Assembly: GCA_039819165.1 (NCBI GenBank)
Contig: JBCBSM010000001.1
Coordinates: forward strand, 1,116,001 to 1,180,000
Direction: 5' to 3'
DNA from: Planctomycetota bacterium
GTDB taxonomy: Bacteria; Planctomycetota; Phycisphaerae; Phycisphaerales; UBA1924
DNA length: 64,000 bases
The position numbers were made by a program, and so were the translations under genes. Of this stretch, positions 53,766-61,817 are shown one piece after another (position 1 is the first letter of the stretch; each line of letters begins with the position of its first letter). The notes under the pieces were generated by a model, which saw nothing but the letters and a program-made list of their open reading frames with translations, was not told the DNA's origin and did not search any database.

Positions 53766-53771
53766 TATCAT
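53766..53771 (+). promoter_or_regulatory. Candidate -10 element TATCAT, exact leaderless spacing
   Basis: Six bases separate TATCAT from the ATG of the short upstream reading frame at 53778. Confidence 0.45.
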
Positions 53772-53777
53772 GTCGCG

Positions 53778-53882
53778 ATGTTCGGCCTCCCGGGACATGC
53801 CAAGGGCCCCACTCCTCCATCGACAATCGCGGCCAGCCCTGCGACCTGCCGCGAACGCGGAGCCACCCGGCGGGCCGAATGA
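53778..53882 (+). CDS. Short 34-codon leader reading frame coupled to zinc-ribbon gene
   Basis: An ATG at 53778, preceded at 6 bases by TATCAT, opens a frame of 34 residues (begins MFGLPGHAKG, ends RRAE) whose TGA overlaps the ATG at 53879 (ATGA). It may be a translated leader that couples or controls the next gene. The alternative is a non-coding leader. The peptide has no known family. Confidence 0.45.
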   Translation: MFGLPGHAKGPTPPSTIAASPATCRERGATRRAE

Positions 53883-54322
53883 ATAGCACCGGGCGCATGA
53901 GCACGCACCTGATCAAGCTTCGCGGCCGAGATGACCGCGGCCAGCGCATTCCTCTTCATCCGCCGGCCACAGCGCCCGACGTCGAGCCAACGCGGCTCAG
54001 CTCGCGGGGGGGAATCGCCATCCTCGGAGGATCGCTGCTGCTCGTGGCAGCGGTCGTGCTGTTACCCGTCATGGTCACCCTTGTCCTGGTCGGCGTGCTC
54101 TTCGTGGCGCTCATCATCAAGGCGATGCTCGATCGCTGCACGGGGTACGCGCGAGCCGCGCTCAAGACGCTCGATCGCGCCCAGTGCCCATCGTGCCGCT
54201 ACGACCTCGGCGGTCTCGCATCCCATCCCGACGGTTGCATCCTCTGCCCCGAATGCGGCGCCGCCTGGAGGGCCGACCACATCGGCCGAGTTGGGGATGC
54301 CGCCCGCACCACCCCCGCGTGA
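53879..54322 (+). CDS. Membrane protein with C-terminal zinc ribbon
   Basis: A 147-residue protein with a polar N-terminus of about 40 residues, one or two adjacent hydrophobic segments (about 45-82) and a ribbon CPSCRYDLGGL-x8-CPECG (about 104-126). The wording C-P-x-C-x-Y-D-x-x-G-L matches the ribbon at 47819-48571. Function is unknown. Its start overlaps the short leader frame; an in-frame ATG at 53897 is an alternative start. Confidence 0.72.
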   Translation: MNSTGRMSTHLIKLRGRDDRGQRIPLHPPATAPDVEPTRLSSRGGIAILGGSLLLVAAVVLLPVMVTLVLVGVLFVALIIKAMLDRCTGYARAALKTLDRAQCPSCRYDLGGLASHPDGCILCPECGAAWRADHIGRVGDAARTTPA

Positions 54323-54334
54323 TGCCCCGCGAAC

Positions 54335-54340
54335 TACCGT
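54335..54340 (+). promoter_or_regulatory. Candidate -10 element TACCGT of the outer-membrane protein gene
   Basis: Five bases separate it from the ATG at 54346. Confidence 0.35.
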
Positions 54341-54345
54341 GCGGC

Positions 54346-55890
54346 ATGGCCGCGTGTCCTCACCATCTCGCCATGCTCACGACCCTCGCCGGAGGGGCGT
54401 GCTGCGCAATCGCGTCCGCACAGGCGGCCGCCGGCAATGGTGACCAGGCCGCCGACGCAGCCCCCGTTGCCCCCGTCGACATCCCGCCCCTCGTCGTGGA
54501 CGAGCCCGCCCGGCCCTGGCGGGTGCAATCCGCCCTCGGACTCCCCGCCTGGATCGCCATCGAGGGCGACCACCGCACCCGCTACGAATACCTCGAGGGT
54601 CGATTCCGCGCAGGCCGCAGCGGCAGCGACCAGGGCTTCTTCTTCCGCACCCGCGTCAAGCTCACCGTTAGCGCCGCCGAGGGCGGCGTGGGCGGCTTCG
54701 GCCCCGAGGCCGTCGTCGAATTCGTCGATACCCGCCAGGCCCTGGCCGACGAGGGTTCGGCCATCAGCAGCACCGCCGTCAACCCCGCCGAGATCGTCCA
54801 GGCCTTCGGCCGCCTCCGCTTCGGCGACGACGCAAGCCCGTTCGGCATCGAGTCGTTCGTGCAGGCCGGCCGCTTCACGCTCGACCTGGGCAGCGGTCGC
54901 CTCATCGCCCGCCACAACTTCCGCAACGCCTTCCAGACCTACACCGGCGTGCTGGCGGGCGTCGACGGTGCGCGGGGCGAACGACTCCGCGCCTTCTGGA
55001 CGCTGCCAAGCCTCCGACGCCCCGGCAACCTCGACGCGCTGCTCGACAACAGCGTCGCCCTCGACGAAGAGGACATCGACGTGCAGCTCTTCGGCGTGTA
55101 CGCCCGGCTGCCGGTGCTCGGCGAGCCGCAGGCCCGCGAGCCCGGCCGGCTCATCGCCGCCGCCGCGGCCGAGGCCTTCGCCTACGGCCTGCTCGAGGAC
55201 GATTCGACCGGCCGGCCCACCCGCAACCGCAACCTCGCGACCCTCGGCGGCCGCATCGTGACCCGGCCCACGCCGGGCTACGCCGACGCCGAACTCGAAG
55301 CCGCCGTGCAGTTCGGCTCCTCGCGGCTCTCGACGTCATCCACCGACGACCTCAACCACCTGGCCTTCTACACGCACGCCGAGGTCGGCTACACGCTCGC
55401 CACCGCCGGCCCGGATACCGATCGCGGCACCCGCCTCGCCCTCGAGTTCGACTTCGCCACCGGCGACGGCGACCCCGACGATGGCGACAACGGCCGTTTC
55501 GACCAGCTCTTCGGCTCCCGCCGCGGCGACTTCGGACCCACCGGCACCTTCGGCCCCTTCGGCGCCAGCAACGTCATAGCCGTCGGCTACCGCGTCGAGA
55601 CCGACCCCACCGAGCGGCTCTCTATCGACATCGGCCAGCGCTGGTATTGGTTGGCCGACTCGAGCGACGCCTGGCCCTTCGCCGGCCTGCAGGACCCCAC
55701 CGGCGCTTCGGGCCGCACCCTCGGCACCCTGCCCGAGGTCCGCGTCCGCTACGAACTCGTGCCGGGCAGCGTTCAACTCGAAGCCGGCGCCGCCATCCTC
55801 TTCAAGGGCGACTTCGCCCGCAATGCCCCGGCTGCCCCCGACGATGACACGTCGGTGTTCGCCTACGCGTCCACGACCGTGCGCTTCTGA
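54346..55890 (+). CDS. Alginate-export (AlgE-like) outer-membrane beta-barrel protein
   Basis: A 514-residue protein with a signal sequence (TTLAGGACCAIASAQA). Alternating beta strands fill the rest (HRTRYEYLEGRF, GFFFRTRVKLTV, VVEFVDTRQA, NHLAFYTHAEVGY, ALEFDFATGDGD, DIGQRWYWLADS, VRVRYELVPG), and the last residue is Phe, as in outer-membrane barrels. The RTRYE and EFxDxR stretches match the alginate-export family. It probably carries sugars or polymers across the outer membrane; the substrate is unknown. An ATG at 54322 overlaps the previous stop (TGATG) and is an alternative start. Confidence 0.75.
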   Translation: MAACPHHLAMLTTLAGGACCAIASAQAAAGNGDQAADAAPVAPVDIPPLVVDEPARPWRVQSALGLPAWIAIEGDHRTRYEYLEGRFRAGRSGSDQGFFFRTRVKLTVSAAEGGVGGFGPEAVVEFVDTRQALADEGSAISSTAVNPAEIVQAFGRLRFGDDASPFGIESFVQAGRFTLDLGSGRLIARHNFRNAFQTYTGVLAGVDGARGERLRAFWTLPSLRRPGNLDALLDNSVALDEEDIDVQLFGVYARLPVLGEPQAREPGRLIAAAAAEAFAYGLLEDDSTGRPTRNRNLATLGGRIVTRPTPGYADAELEAAVQFGSSRLSTSSTDDLNHLAFYTHAEVGYTLATAGPDTDRGTRLALEFDFATGDGDPDDGDNGRFDQLFGSRRGDFGPTGTFGPFGASNVIAVGYRVETDPTERLSIDIGQRWYWLADSSDAWPFAGLQDPTGASGRTLGTLPEVRVRYELVPGSVQLEAGAAILFKGDFARNAPAAPDDDTSVFAYASTTVRF

Positions 55891-56091
55891 GCGGCGTCGG
55901 GCCCACTGCACGCATGAATACCCCTATTCCTACAACATGAGATCGCATCGGCCTCGTTTCTTGCATGTTGCGGGCGACACATGCCCAGAGAATCGGCTTC
56001 GGCCGAACCGTATCACGATTCTGGACCGAGTCGACCACGCACAACGACACCGGACCGCCACGCAGGTGTCGCTCTGGAAAGGACGCCGCAG

Positions 56092-56386
56092 ATGCTCAAG
56101 CTGCTCGTACTGGGCCTGACCGCGCTCGCCACACAGAACACCGCCACGGATCGACCGCACGCGGATACGCGGGACAACACGATCACGGTCGCGCGCCTGC
56201 CGCTCTCGATGTATGCGATCAACGCGGCGTTCGTAGAAGTGATCGCGGAGGAGGTCCGCTTCGAGGTCGAGTACCTCGACGGCATCCACACCGACCTCTT
56301 CCCCGCGCTCGCCGAGGGCAAGGCCGACCTGCTCACGTCCATCTGGCTGCCCTACGGCCACAAGACAGGTCGACATATCCATCGGA
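56092..56386 (+). pseudogene. Truncated glycine-betaine-type ABC substrate-binding protein
   Basis: From the ATG at 56092 (AAAGGA upstream), a signal-like start (MLKLLVLGLTALATQ) is followed by about 65 residues that match the N-terminal part of OpuAC-type binding proteins: ITVARLPLSMYAINAAFVEV, VEYLDGIHTDLFPALAEGKA and SIWLPYGH. Full-length members have about 300 residues; here the likeness stops near 56368. The open frame then runs on to 56610 as a low-complexity Arg-rich tail antisense to the neighbouring gene. I read it as a broken gene remnant. Confidence 0.65.
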
Positions 56387-57640
56387 CTAGCGACAGCCCG
56401 CCGCGAACGCGTTGCCAAACGCCAGGAAATCGAAGATCGTCAGCTCGCCGTCGCCGTCCAGATCGGCGGCGGCATCGCCCGCATCGAAGGCGGCGGAGAA
56501 ATCGGCAAAGTCCGCCGCCGACAGCGCGCCATCCCCATCAACGTCGGCCACCGACGCGCACACGAGCACGAACTCGAGCGCCTGCCCGCTCAGCCCCGGG
56601 AACGCGATGAACTTGTCCACCAGTTCGCCCGTCGCCGGATCGAACCGCACGATCGTGTCGGCTCCCGTGCTCGAGACGTAGAGCAGGCCATCGGGTCCGA
56701 AGCCCATCCCCCGCGGCGCGAGCAGGAAGCGCTCGCCCGTATCCGGATCGATGCCCGGGTCGAACACCGCAAGCAGTTCGCCGGTGTCGGGGTCGTAGGT
56801 CCGCACGGAGGTCACGGCATCGGGATCGCCGAACGGCGCCTCGCTGGATAGCACGATCTGCGTCGCGTCCGGACTCAGGATCACGTCCAGCGGGCTGAGA
56901 TCCGCGTCGATCACGGCACCCGGCGCAGGGTCGGTCGTGTTGTCGACCAGCGTCGTGATCGCGCCCGTGTCACCATCGATCCGCAGCAGCGTGCCGCCGC
57001 CCGTGCCGCCGGCGCTCGGCGCGAGGGCCCCGTTGCCGATCACCAGGTCGCCGTCGGGCAGGAACACGAATCCCCGCGGGAACTCGATGTCGGCCGCCAC
57101 GGGGTCGAACACCGGCCCGATCTGCATGCCGTCGGCCCCGTCGATCTCGATCACCGTGCCGTCGTCCCGCGACCCTATGAAGAAGTTGCCCCCGGGCCCC
57201 CACACGCCGCCGCCCGGCCCCTGGCTCGGCGGCAGGGGCGTGCCGCCCGTGCCCGCCGACGTCGTCAGCACGCTGAAGACACCCACGAATCCACCCGACG
57301 GCGTGTACTCGAACACCTCGTTCGTGCCCGTGTTCACGAAGATGTTGGCGTCCGCGTCGCCGAACGGACCCCGCATCACCACGTCCCGCGGGTCGAACAG
57401 CGTGCTGCTGTCGAAATCGGCGAACACCTCGATGAACGAGCCGTCCACGCCGCTGAAGCGCAGCACCGCGTCGTTGCCGTCGCCGAAGCCCGGACTCGAG
57501 GAAATGACGTCGAACGCCGGCACCTGACCGGGCGCCGCCATCGCGACCGTGAGCACCACGCCGCCGGCGACCGTACGCCGCCATCCCCCGACACCCCGCC
57601 GCGCTCCGACCAGATCCGATTCCACGCACTCGTTCATCAT
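56387..57640 (-). CDS. Secreted beta-propeller-like protein with dockerin-like C-terminus
   Basis: A 417-residue exported protein. After an N-terminal signal (about 1-40, GGVVLTVAMAAPG) it has repeated blade-like segments (VLRFSGVDGSFIEVF, VFEYTPSGGFVGVF, GNFFIGSRDDGTVIEI, FPRGFVFLPDGDLVIGNG, PRGMGFGPDGLLYVSS) of the NHL/streptogramin-lyase type. It ends in two dockerin-like calcium loops (VDGDGALSAADFADF, LDGDGELTIFDFLAF) and a terminal AAGCR. GGAG lies before the start; a second in-frame ATG follows directly. Confidence 0.82.
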   Translation of the reverse strand: MMNECVESDLVGARRGVGGWRRTVAGGVVLTVAMAAPGQVPAFDVISSSPGFGDGNDAVLRFSGVDGSFIEVFADFDSSTLFDPRDVVMRGPFGDADANIFVNTGTNEVFEYTPSGGFVGVFSVLTTSAGTGGTPLPPSQGPGGGVWGPGGNFFIGSRDDGTVIEIDGADGMQIGPVFDPVAADIEFPRGFVFLPDGDLVIGNGALAPSAGGTGGGTLLRIDGDTGAITTLVDNTTDPAPGAVIDADLSPLDVILSPDATQIVLSSEAPFGDPDAVTSVRTYDPDTGELLAVFDPGIDPDTGERFLLAPRGMGFGPDGLLYVSSTGADTIVRFDPATGELVDKFIAFPGLSGQALEFVLVCASVADVDGDGALSAADFADFSAAFDAGDAAADLDGDGELTIFDFLAFGNAFAAGCR

Positions 57641-57743
57641 CGTCGCTCCCGCCCCGCCGGGCACTCCTGGCCGCTGGTGCCACCCACCAACACGGAAAGC
57701 GTGCAAATCCCGGTCGCAACAGCAGTGTTCCGATGAACGCGGC

Positions 57744-57769
57744 AAAAAAAGACCGCGTGCAACACGCGG
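57744..57769 (-). terminator. Rho-independent terminator of ahcY
   Basis: On the minus strand a 7-bp perfect stem CCGCGTG/CACGCGG (57769-57763 with 57759-57753) is followed by a TCTTTTTTT tract (57752-57744), about 50 bases after the ahcY stop. It is the clearest intrinsic terminator in the window. Confidence 0.85.
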
Positions 57770-57821
57770 CCCCGATCGCGATCCGATCCCGGAGCATCGC
57801 CCGGGTCAAAGCCCCATGAGT

Positions 57822-59312
57822 CTAGTATCGGTAGTGCTCGGGCTTGTACGGCCCCTCCACCGGCACACCGATGTACTCGGCCTGCTCCTGGCTGAGCTTG
57901 GTCAGCTTGACGCCCAGCTTGTCGAGGTGCAGCCGAGCAACCATCTCGTCGAGGTGCTTGGGCAGCACGTACACCTTATTCTTGTAGTCCTCGTTGTTCT
58001 CGTGCAGCTCGATCTGCGCGATCACCTGGTTGGTGAAGCTGGCGCTCATCACGAAACTCGGGTGGCCCGTCGCGCAGCCGAGATTGAGCAGCCGGCCCTC
58101 GGCCAGCACCAGGATGCTCTTGTCCATGCTCTTGAAGTAGAACTCGTCGTACTGCGGCTTGATGTTCCGACGCTCGACGTCCGGATCCCGGGCGAGCTTC
58201 TCCATCTGGATCTCGTTGTCGAAGTGGCCGATGTTGCCCACCACCGCCTTGTCCTTCATCCGCTTCATGTGCTCGAGCGTGATGATGTCCTTGTTGCCCG
58301 TGCTCGTGATGAAGATGTCGGCCGTCTCGACGACATCCTCCATCGTCAGCACCTCGAGGCCCTCCATCGCCGCCTGCAGCGCGCAGATGGGGTCGACCTC
58401 GGTCACGATCACCCGGCAGCCCTGGCCCTTGAGGCTCTGCACGCAACCCTTGCCCACGTCGCCGTAGCCGAACACCACGGCCACCTTGCCGCTCAGCATG
58501 ACGTCCGTGGCGCGGTTCAGCCCGTCGATCAGGCTGTGCCGGCAGCCGTAGACGTTGTCGAACTTGCTCTTGGTCACGCTGTCGTTGACGTTGATCGCGG
58601 GGAACGGCAGCGTGCCGCTCTCGGCGAACTGGTACAGCCGATGCACACCCGTCGTCGTCTCCTCGCTGACGCCCTTGATGCCCGGCACCACCTTCTGGAA
58701 CCAGCCCGGCGTCTCGGCGATCGTGCTGCGGATCGTCTCGAGGATGTGCTTGTACTCCTCGGGCTCGACGCCCTCGTTGAAGTCCGGCACGCTGCCCGCA
58801 TCCTCGAACTCCTTGCCCTTGAGCAGCAGCAGCGTGGCATCGCCGCCATCATCCACGATCTGGTCCGGGCCGCTGCCGTCGGGCCACGTCAGCATCTGCC
58901 TGGTGCACCACCAATATTCGGCCAGCGACTCGCCCTTCCAGGCGAACACCGGGATGCCCTTGGGGCTCTCCGGCGTGCCGCCCGTCTCGGGGCGACCGAC
59001 CACGACCGCCGCGGCGGCGTTGTCCTGCGTGCTGAAGATGTTGCACGAGCACCACCGCACGTCGGCACCCAGCTCGGCCAGCGTCTCGATCAGCACCGCC
59101 GTCTGCACCGTCATGTGCAGGCTGCCGGCGACCTTCAGACCCGCTAGCGGCTTGCTCGTGCCGTACTTCTCCTTCAGCGCCCCGAGCCCGGGCATCTCCT
59201 GCTCGGCAAGGCGGATCTCGTTGCGGCCGCTCTCGGCCAGCGCAAGATCGGCCACCTTGTACTGCAGCTGGCCCCGCTCGGTCGTCGCGATATCCGTCGT
59301 CAGCGTCGTCAT
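57822..59312 (-). CDS. ahcY: S-adenosylhomocysteine hydrolase (adenosylhomocysteinase)
   Basis: A 496-residue enzyme that splits S-adenosylhomocysteine to adenosine and homocysteine, relieving product inhibition of methyltransferases. Motifs: [29 protein letters not shown], the NAD site [24 protein letters not shown], and C-terminal [13 protein letters not shown] with the ending KPEHYRY. Length is close to the bacterial form with the extra insert. AGGAAGGG lies before the ATG at 59312. It follows the ArsR-methyltransferase gene at 58 bases and ends in a strong terminator. Confidence 0.96.
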   Translation of the reverse strand: MTTLTTDIATTERGQLQYKVADLALAESGRNEIRLAEQEMPGLGALKEKYGTSKPLAGLKVAGSLHMTVQTAVLIETLAELGADVRWCSCNIFSTQDNAAAAVVVGRPETGGTPESPKGIPVFAWKGESLAEYWWCTRQMLTWPDGSGPDQIVDDGGDATLLLLKGKEFEDAGSVPDFNEGVEPEEYKHILETIRSTIAETPGWFQKVVPGIKGVSEETTTGVHRLYQFAESGTLPFPAINVNDSVTKSKFDNVYGCRHSLIDGLNRATDVMLSGKVAVVFGYGDVGKGCVQSLKGQGCRVIVTEVDPICALQAAMEGLEVLTMEDVVETADIFITSTGNKDIITLEHMKRMKDKAVVGNIGHFDNEIQMEKLARDPDVERRNIKPQYDEFYFKSMDKSILVLAEGRLLNLGCATGHPSFVMSASFTNQVIAQIELHENNEDYKNKVYVLPKHLDEMVARLHLDKLGVKLTKLSQEQAEYIGVPVEGPYKPEHYRY

Positions 59313-59370
59313 GCTGTCCCTTCCTGAGAACTGAAGTGAAATCGAGCCGCCGGGCTGCTCGCCCACGCGC

Positions 59371-60414
59371 TCACGATGTCGAATCCTGCGTGTCCTTCTC
59401 GTACCCGTCTTCACCGTTCACGCGCGAACCCTCCGACGCAGGCTTCACCGCGATCGCCGCGAACACGTCCGGCCCCTTTGCCTCCGGCGTGCTCGGCAGC
59501 GGCCGGTGCGACCGCAGCCACAGTCCGGCGTCCTCGCACCACGCCGCAAGCTGCGATCGCTCGAAGCCCGCCCACGCGTGCCCCATCTCGCGGAGCAGCT
59601 CCTCGCGCGTGTGCGCGAGCATGTCCACGAGCACCAGCCGCCCGCCCGGCCTCAGGATCCGCGCAACCTCGGCGAGCACCCGCGTCGGCTCGTCGGCATG
59701 ATGCAGCACCAGGCTCAGCACGGCCAGGTCCACCGACGCATCGCCGAGCGGCAGAGCCTCGGCCGATCCCAGCTCAAACCGCACGTTGGAGCGAGCACCG
59801 ACGCGCTCCCGCGCGGCCTCCAGCATCGCCGGCTCGCGATCGATGGCGATGACCTCGCCGCTCACCGGCGCGAGCACCGCCGCGAATGCCCCCGTGCCGC
59901 ACCCGATGTCGGCCACGACCTGCCCCTCGGGCAGCAGCGCAACCAGCGCCTCGCTGGCGTAGCGATCGCCGAACAGCTCGCGGCTGACGTCGTCCCAGCC
60001 CGCGCCGAGCCGCCCGAAGAAGGCGGCCGAGCTGGGCTTCCGCTCCGCGACGACCGCACGCAGGCGGCGGGCGTCTCCCTCGACGTCCGCCGCCCGCTCG
60101 GTCGCGGCTCGCACGCGGAGCCACAGCCCGCGGAGTTCCTCGGGCAGGTCATCGGGCACGCAGCGGTACAGCGTGGCGGTGCCCGCCGCCCGCCGCTGTA
60201 CCCAGCCGTGGTCCGCCAGGCCCTTGAGCCGGCGGCTCACCGTCGACTGCGGCATCTGCAGCACTTGGGCGATCTCGCCTACCGCGAGTTCCTCGGACTC
60301 CAGCACGCGGAGCATCCTCAGCCGCACCGAGTCGGCGATCGCCGATAACGCGCCTGCAAGGTCGCGCAGATCGGTGCTGGACTCGGATTGGTGGAGATCG
60401 TTGGCGGCTTTCAT
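59371..60414 (-). CDS. ArsR-family regulator fused to a SAM-dependent methyltransferase
   Basis: A 347-residue fusion. Residues about 15-90 form an ArsR winged helix ([42 protein letters not shown]). Residues about 135-320 form a class I methyltransferase with GCGTG (171-175), [27 protein letters not shown] and [14 protein letters not shown]. There are no obvious metal-binding cysteines in the HTH part. Fusions of this kind lie beside ahcY in many bacteria and are thought to respond to SAH or SAM. A 14-bp palindrome sits over its predicted transcription start. Confidence 0.9.
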   Translation of the reverse strand: MKAANDLHQSESSTDLRDLAGALSAIADSVRLRMLRVLESEELAVGEIAQVLQMPQSTVSRRLKGLADHGWVQRRAAGTATLYRCVPDDLPEELRGLWLRVRAATERAADVEGDARRLRAVVAERKPSSAAFFGRLGAGWDDVSRELFGDRYASEALVALLPEGQVVADIGCGTGAFAAVLAPVSGEVIAIDREPAMLEAARERVGARSNVRFELGSAEALPLGDASVDLAVLSLVLHHADEPTRVLAEVARILRPGGRLVLVDMLAHTREELLREMGHAWAGFERSQLAAWCEDAGLWLRSHRPLPSTPEAKGPDVFAAIAVKPASEGSRVNGEDGYEKDTQDSTS

Positions 60415-60417
60415 CCA

Positions 60418-60459
60418 TTCATCCGGATGAAGTGTAGAAGCACGCCGCCGGAAGGCAAA
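60418..60459 (-). promoter_or_regulatory. Promoter and palindromic operator of the ArsR-methyltransferase/ahcY operon
   Basis: On the minus strand, TTTGCC/TTGCCT (around 60459-60453) is followed by 16-17 bases and TACACT (60436-60431). The perfect palindrome TTCATCCGGATGAA (60431-60418) comes next and ends 3 bases before the ATG at 60414. The palindrome covers the predicted +1, a position that would allow repression by the ArsR protein itself. Confidence 0.6.
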
Positions 60460-60476
60460 TCCGTGCGGGAGATCCG

Positions 60477-61208
60477 CTAAGGTCGCGGGTCGGGCGGCGC
60501 CGCGCCGGGCGCCAGCAGCCCCTCCTCGACCGCCTCGGCCGGAGCCTGGACGAACGTTCGGCCGGGCGTTTCGCCCAGCGAGCGGATCCGCTCGGCGATC
60601 TGCTGGTCCGAATAATCGAACCACAGCGCCATGGCGTATCTATCGAGGGCCCGCTCGTCGTCGCCCAGTTCGTGGTAGAACTCCGCCAGGGCGAACTGCG
60701 GCTCCCGGGTCTGCCCGCGGTCGATCCGAGCCGCGGACAGCAACGCCCGCTCGGCCTCATCGGGATCGTCCATGAGCTGGGCGTAGCGGCCCAGCCGCAG
60801 GTAGTCCTCGATCCGGCCTGGCTGCTGCGTCCGCTGGCGGAGCAGCGTGGTCAGCTTGTCCCACTGCCGAGATGCGAACAACGCCCCAACGTACACCTCG
60901 AGCACCTCCTCGTCCTGCGGATCGGACAGGTAGACCCGCTCCAGGAAGGGCTCGGCCTCGGCAGGGCGATCCAGGGCCAGGAGGGCCCGCCCGCGGCCGA
61001 GGTCGGCCGCCCGCGGCACGGGGTACACGACCGCGTACTCCTCCCACTCGGCGAGCGAGCGCTCGTACTCGCCCCGCTCGTAGGCGGACTCGGCGGCCTG
61101 GCGGATCTCGCCCGCCGAACGCGTGGTCTGGCAGCCCGCCGGCGCCAGCAGCCCGAGGGCAATGAGGAACGGGACGACGACGACGCGGAGGTGGTTGGTG
61201 CTGCGCAT
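60477..61208 (-). CDS. TPR-repeat lipoprotein
   Basis: A 243-residue exported protein with lipobox APAGC (Cys26). TPR-like helices follow: AAESAYERGEYERSLAEWEEY, GRALLALDRPAEAEPFLERV, YVGALFASRQWDKLTTLLRQ, LGRYAQLMDDPDEAERALLSA and LAEFYHELGDDERALDRYAMAL. TPR lipoproteins often serve in outer-membrane or envelope assembly. GATAAT lies 8 bases before the ATG. Confidence 0.82.
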   Translation of the reverse strand: MRSTNHLRVVVVPFLIALGLLAPAGCQTTRSAGEIRQAAESAYERGEYERSLAEWEEYAVVYPVPRAADLGRGRALLALDRPAEAEPFLERVYLSDPQDEEVLEVYVGALFASRQWDKLTTLLRQRTQQPGRIEDYLRLGRYAQLMDDPDEAERALLSAARIDRGQTREPQFALAEFYHELGDDERALDRYAMALWFDYSDQQIAERIRSLGETPGRTFVQAPAEAVEEGLLAPGAAPPDPRP

Positions 61209-61216
61209 ACGCTGCG

Positions 61217-61222
61217 ATTATC
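61217..61222 (-). promoter_or_regulatory. Candidate -10 element GATAAT of the TPR lipoprotein gene
   Basis: Eight bases separate GATAAT from the ATG at 61208. Confidence 0.4.
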
Positions 61223-61256
61223 GGCGCTCGACGCCGGCGAAAGCGAGCGACACCGC

Positions 61257-61658
61257 GTGAACTCGCCCCCGATCCGCCTGCCAACCGTCCTGCTGCGGCA
61301 CGACCTGCCCGACGGCACCCGCCACTTCGATTGGATGCTCGCCGCCGAGCCCGATCCCGACTCGCCTCTTGTCACCTTCCGGGTCGAGGAACGCATCGAT
61401 CGCGGCCCGCCCGCGTTCCGGGCCGAGCGGCTCGCAGACCACCGCCGCCGCTACCTGGACTACGAGGGCCCCATCTCGGGCGGCCGCGGCCGGGTCTCCC
61501 GAGTGGCCTCGGGCGAGTGCACGATCCGGGGCCTCGGAGACCATGAGATCGATCTCTTGATCTCTCTTGACCGCCTGGAGGGCCCCCTCCGGGGCATCGC
61601 GCTCGGCGACGACCGGGCCCTCTGGCGGTTCTCGCGGCCCGCGTCGCACGCCGGCTGA
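61257..61658 (+). CDS. Stand-alone LigD 3'-phosphoesterase-like domain protein
   Basis: A 133-residue protein. RHDLPDGTRHFDWMLAAE (about 13-30) and ADHRRRYLDYEGPISGGRGRVSRV (about 60-83, its core LDYEGPISGGRG) match the pattern of the phosphoesterase domain found at the N-terminus of LigD DNA repair ligases. The His and Asp residues in RHDLPDGTRHFDW correspond to metal ligands there. No ligase or primase domain or Ku gene is in the window. The GTG at 61257 is the only sensible start. Confidence 0.65.
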   Translation: MNSPPIRLPTVLLRHDLPDGTRHFDWMLAAEPDPDSPLVTFRVEERIDRGPPAFRAERLADHRRRYLDYEGPISGGRGRVSRVASGECTIRGLGDHEIDLLISLDRLEGPLRGIALGDDRALWRFSRPASHAG

Positions 61659-61691
61659 GCAAAACCGCTTCGAGATTCCGAAGGACTCTGG

Positions 61692-61697
61692 TATTCT
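61692..61697 (+). promoter_or_regulatory. Candidate -10 element TATTCT with weak -35 TTCGAG (17-base spacer)
   Basis: TATTCT (61692-61697) has TTCGAG 17 bases upstream (61669-61674). It would start an RNA just before the tandem hairpins at 61713-61766. Confidence 0.35.
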
Positions 61698-61712
61698 GTT
61701 GTGGAGCCGTTC

Positions 61713-61766
61713 GCGCTCCCGCCATGGTCGGCGGGAGCGCAGCCCGGCCGCGTGGGGTTGCCGGGC
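61713..61766 (+). promoter_or_regulatory. Two tandem hairpins in the leader of the 61818 gene
   Basis: An 11-bp perfect stem (61713-61723 with 61730-61740, 6-base loop) is followed one base later by a 7-bp stem (61742-61748 with 61760-61766). Both are in the leader between the -10 element and the ATG at 61818. They may be a regulatory RNA element. Confidence 0.5.
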
Positions 61767-61817
61767 CGACAGCATGGCGCCGACGAGGACGGCCATCGGT
61801 GCCGGGGATGCGTCCCG

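Noticed and set aside
55891-56091. Possible tRNA or small RNA in the less GC-rich gap before the betaine-binding remnant
   Set aside because: No T-loop motif, acceptor stem or anticodon arm could be built; only a short TTCGGCCGAA palindrome is present.
59313-59370. SAH riboswitch before ahcY
   Set aside because: The gap is 58 bases and shows no SAH-riboswitch-like fold; control is more likely by the ArsR-type protein.
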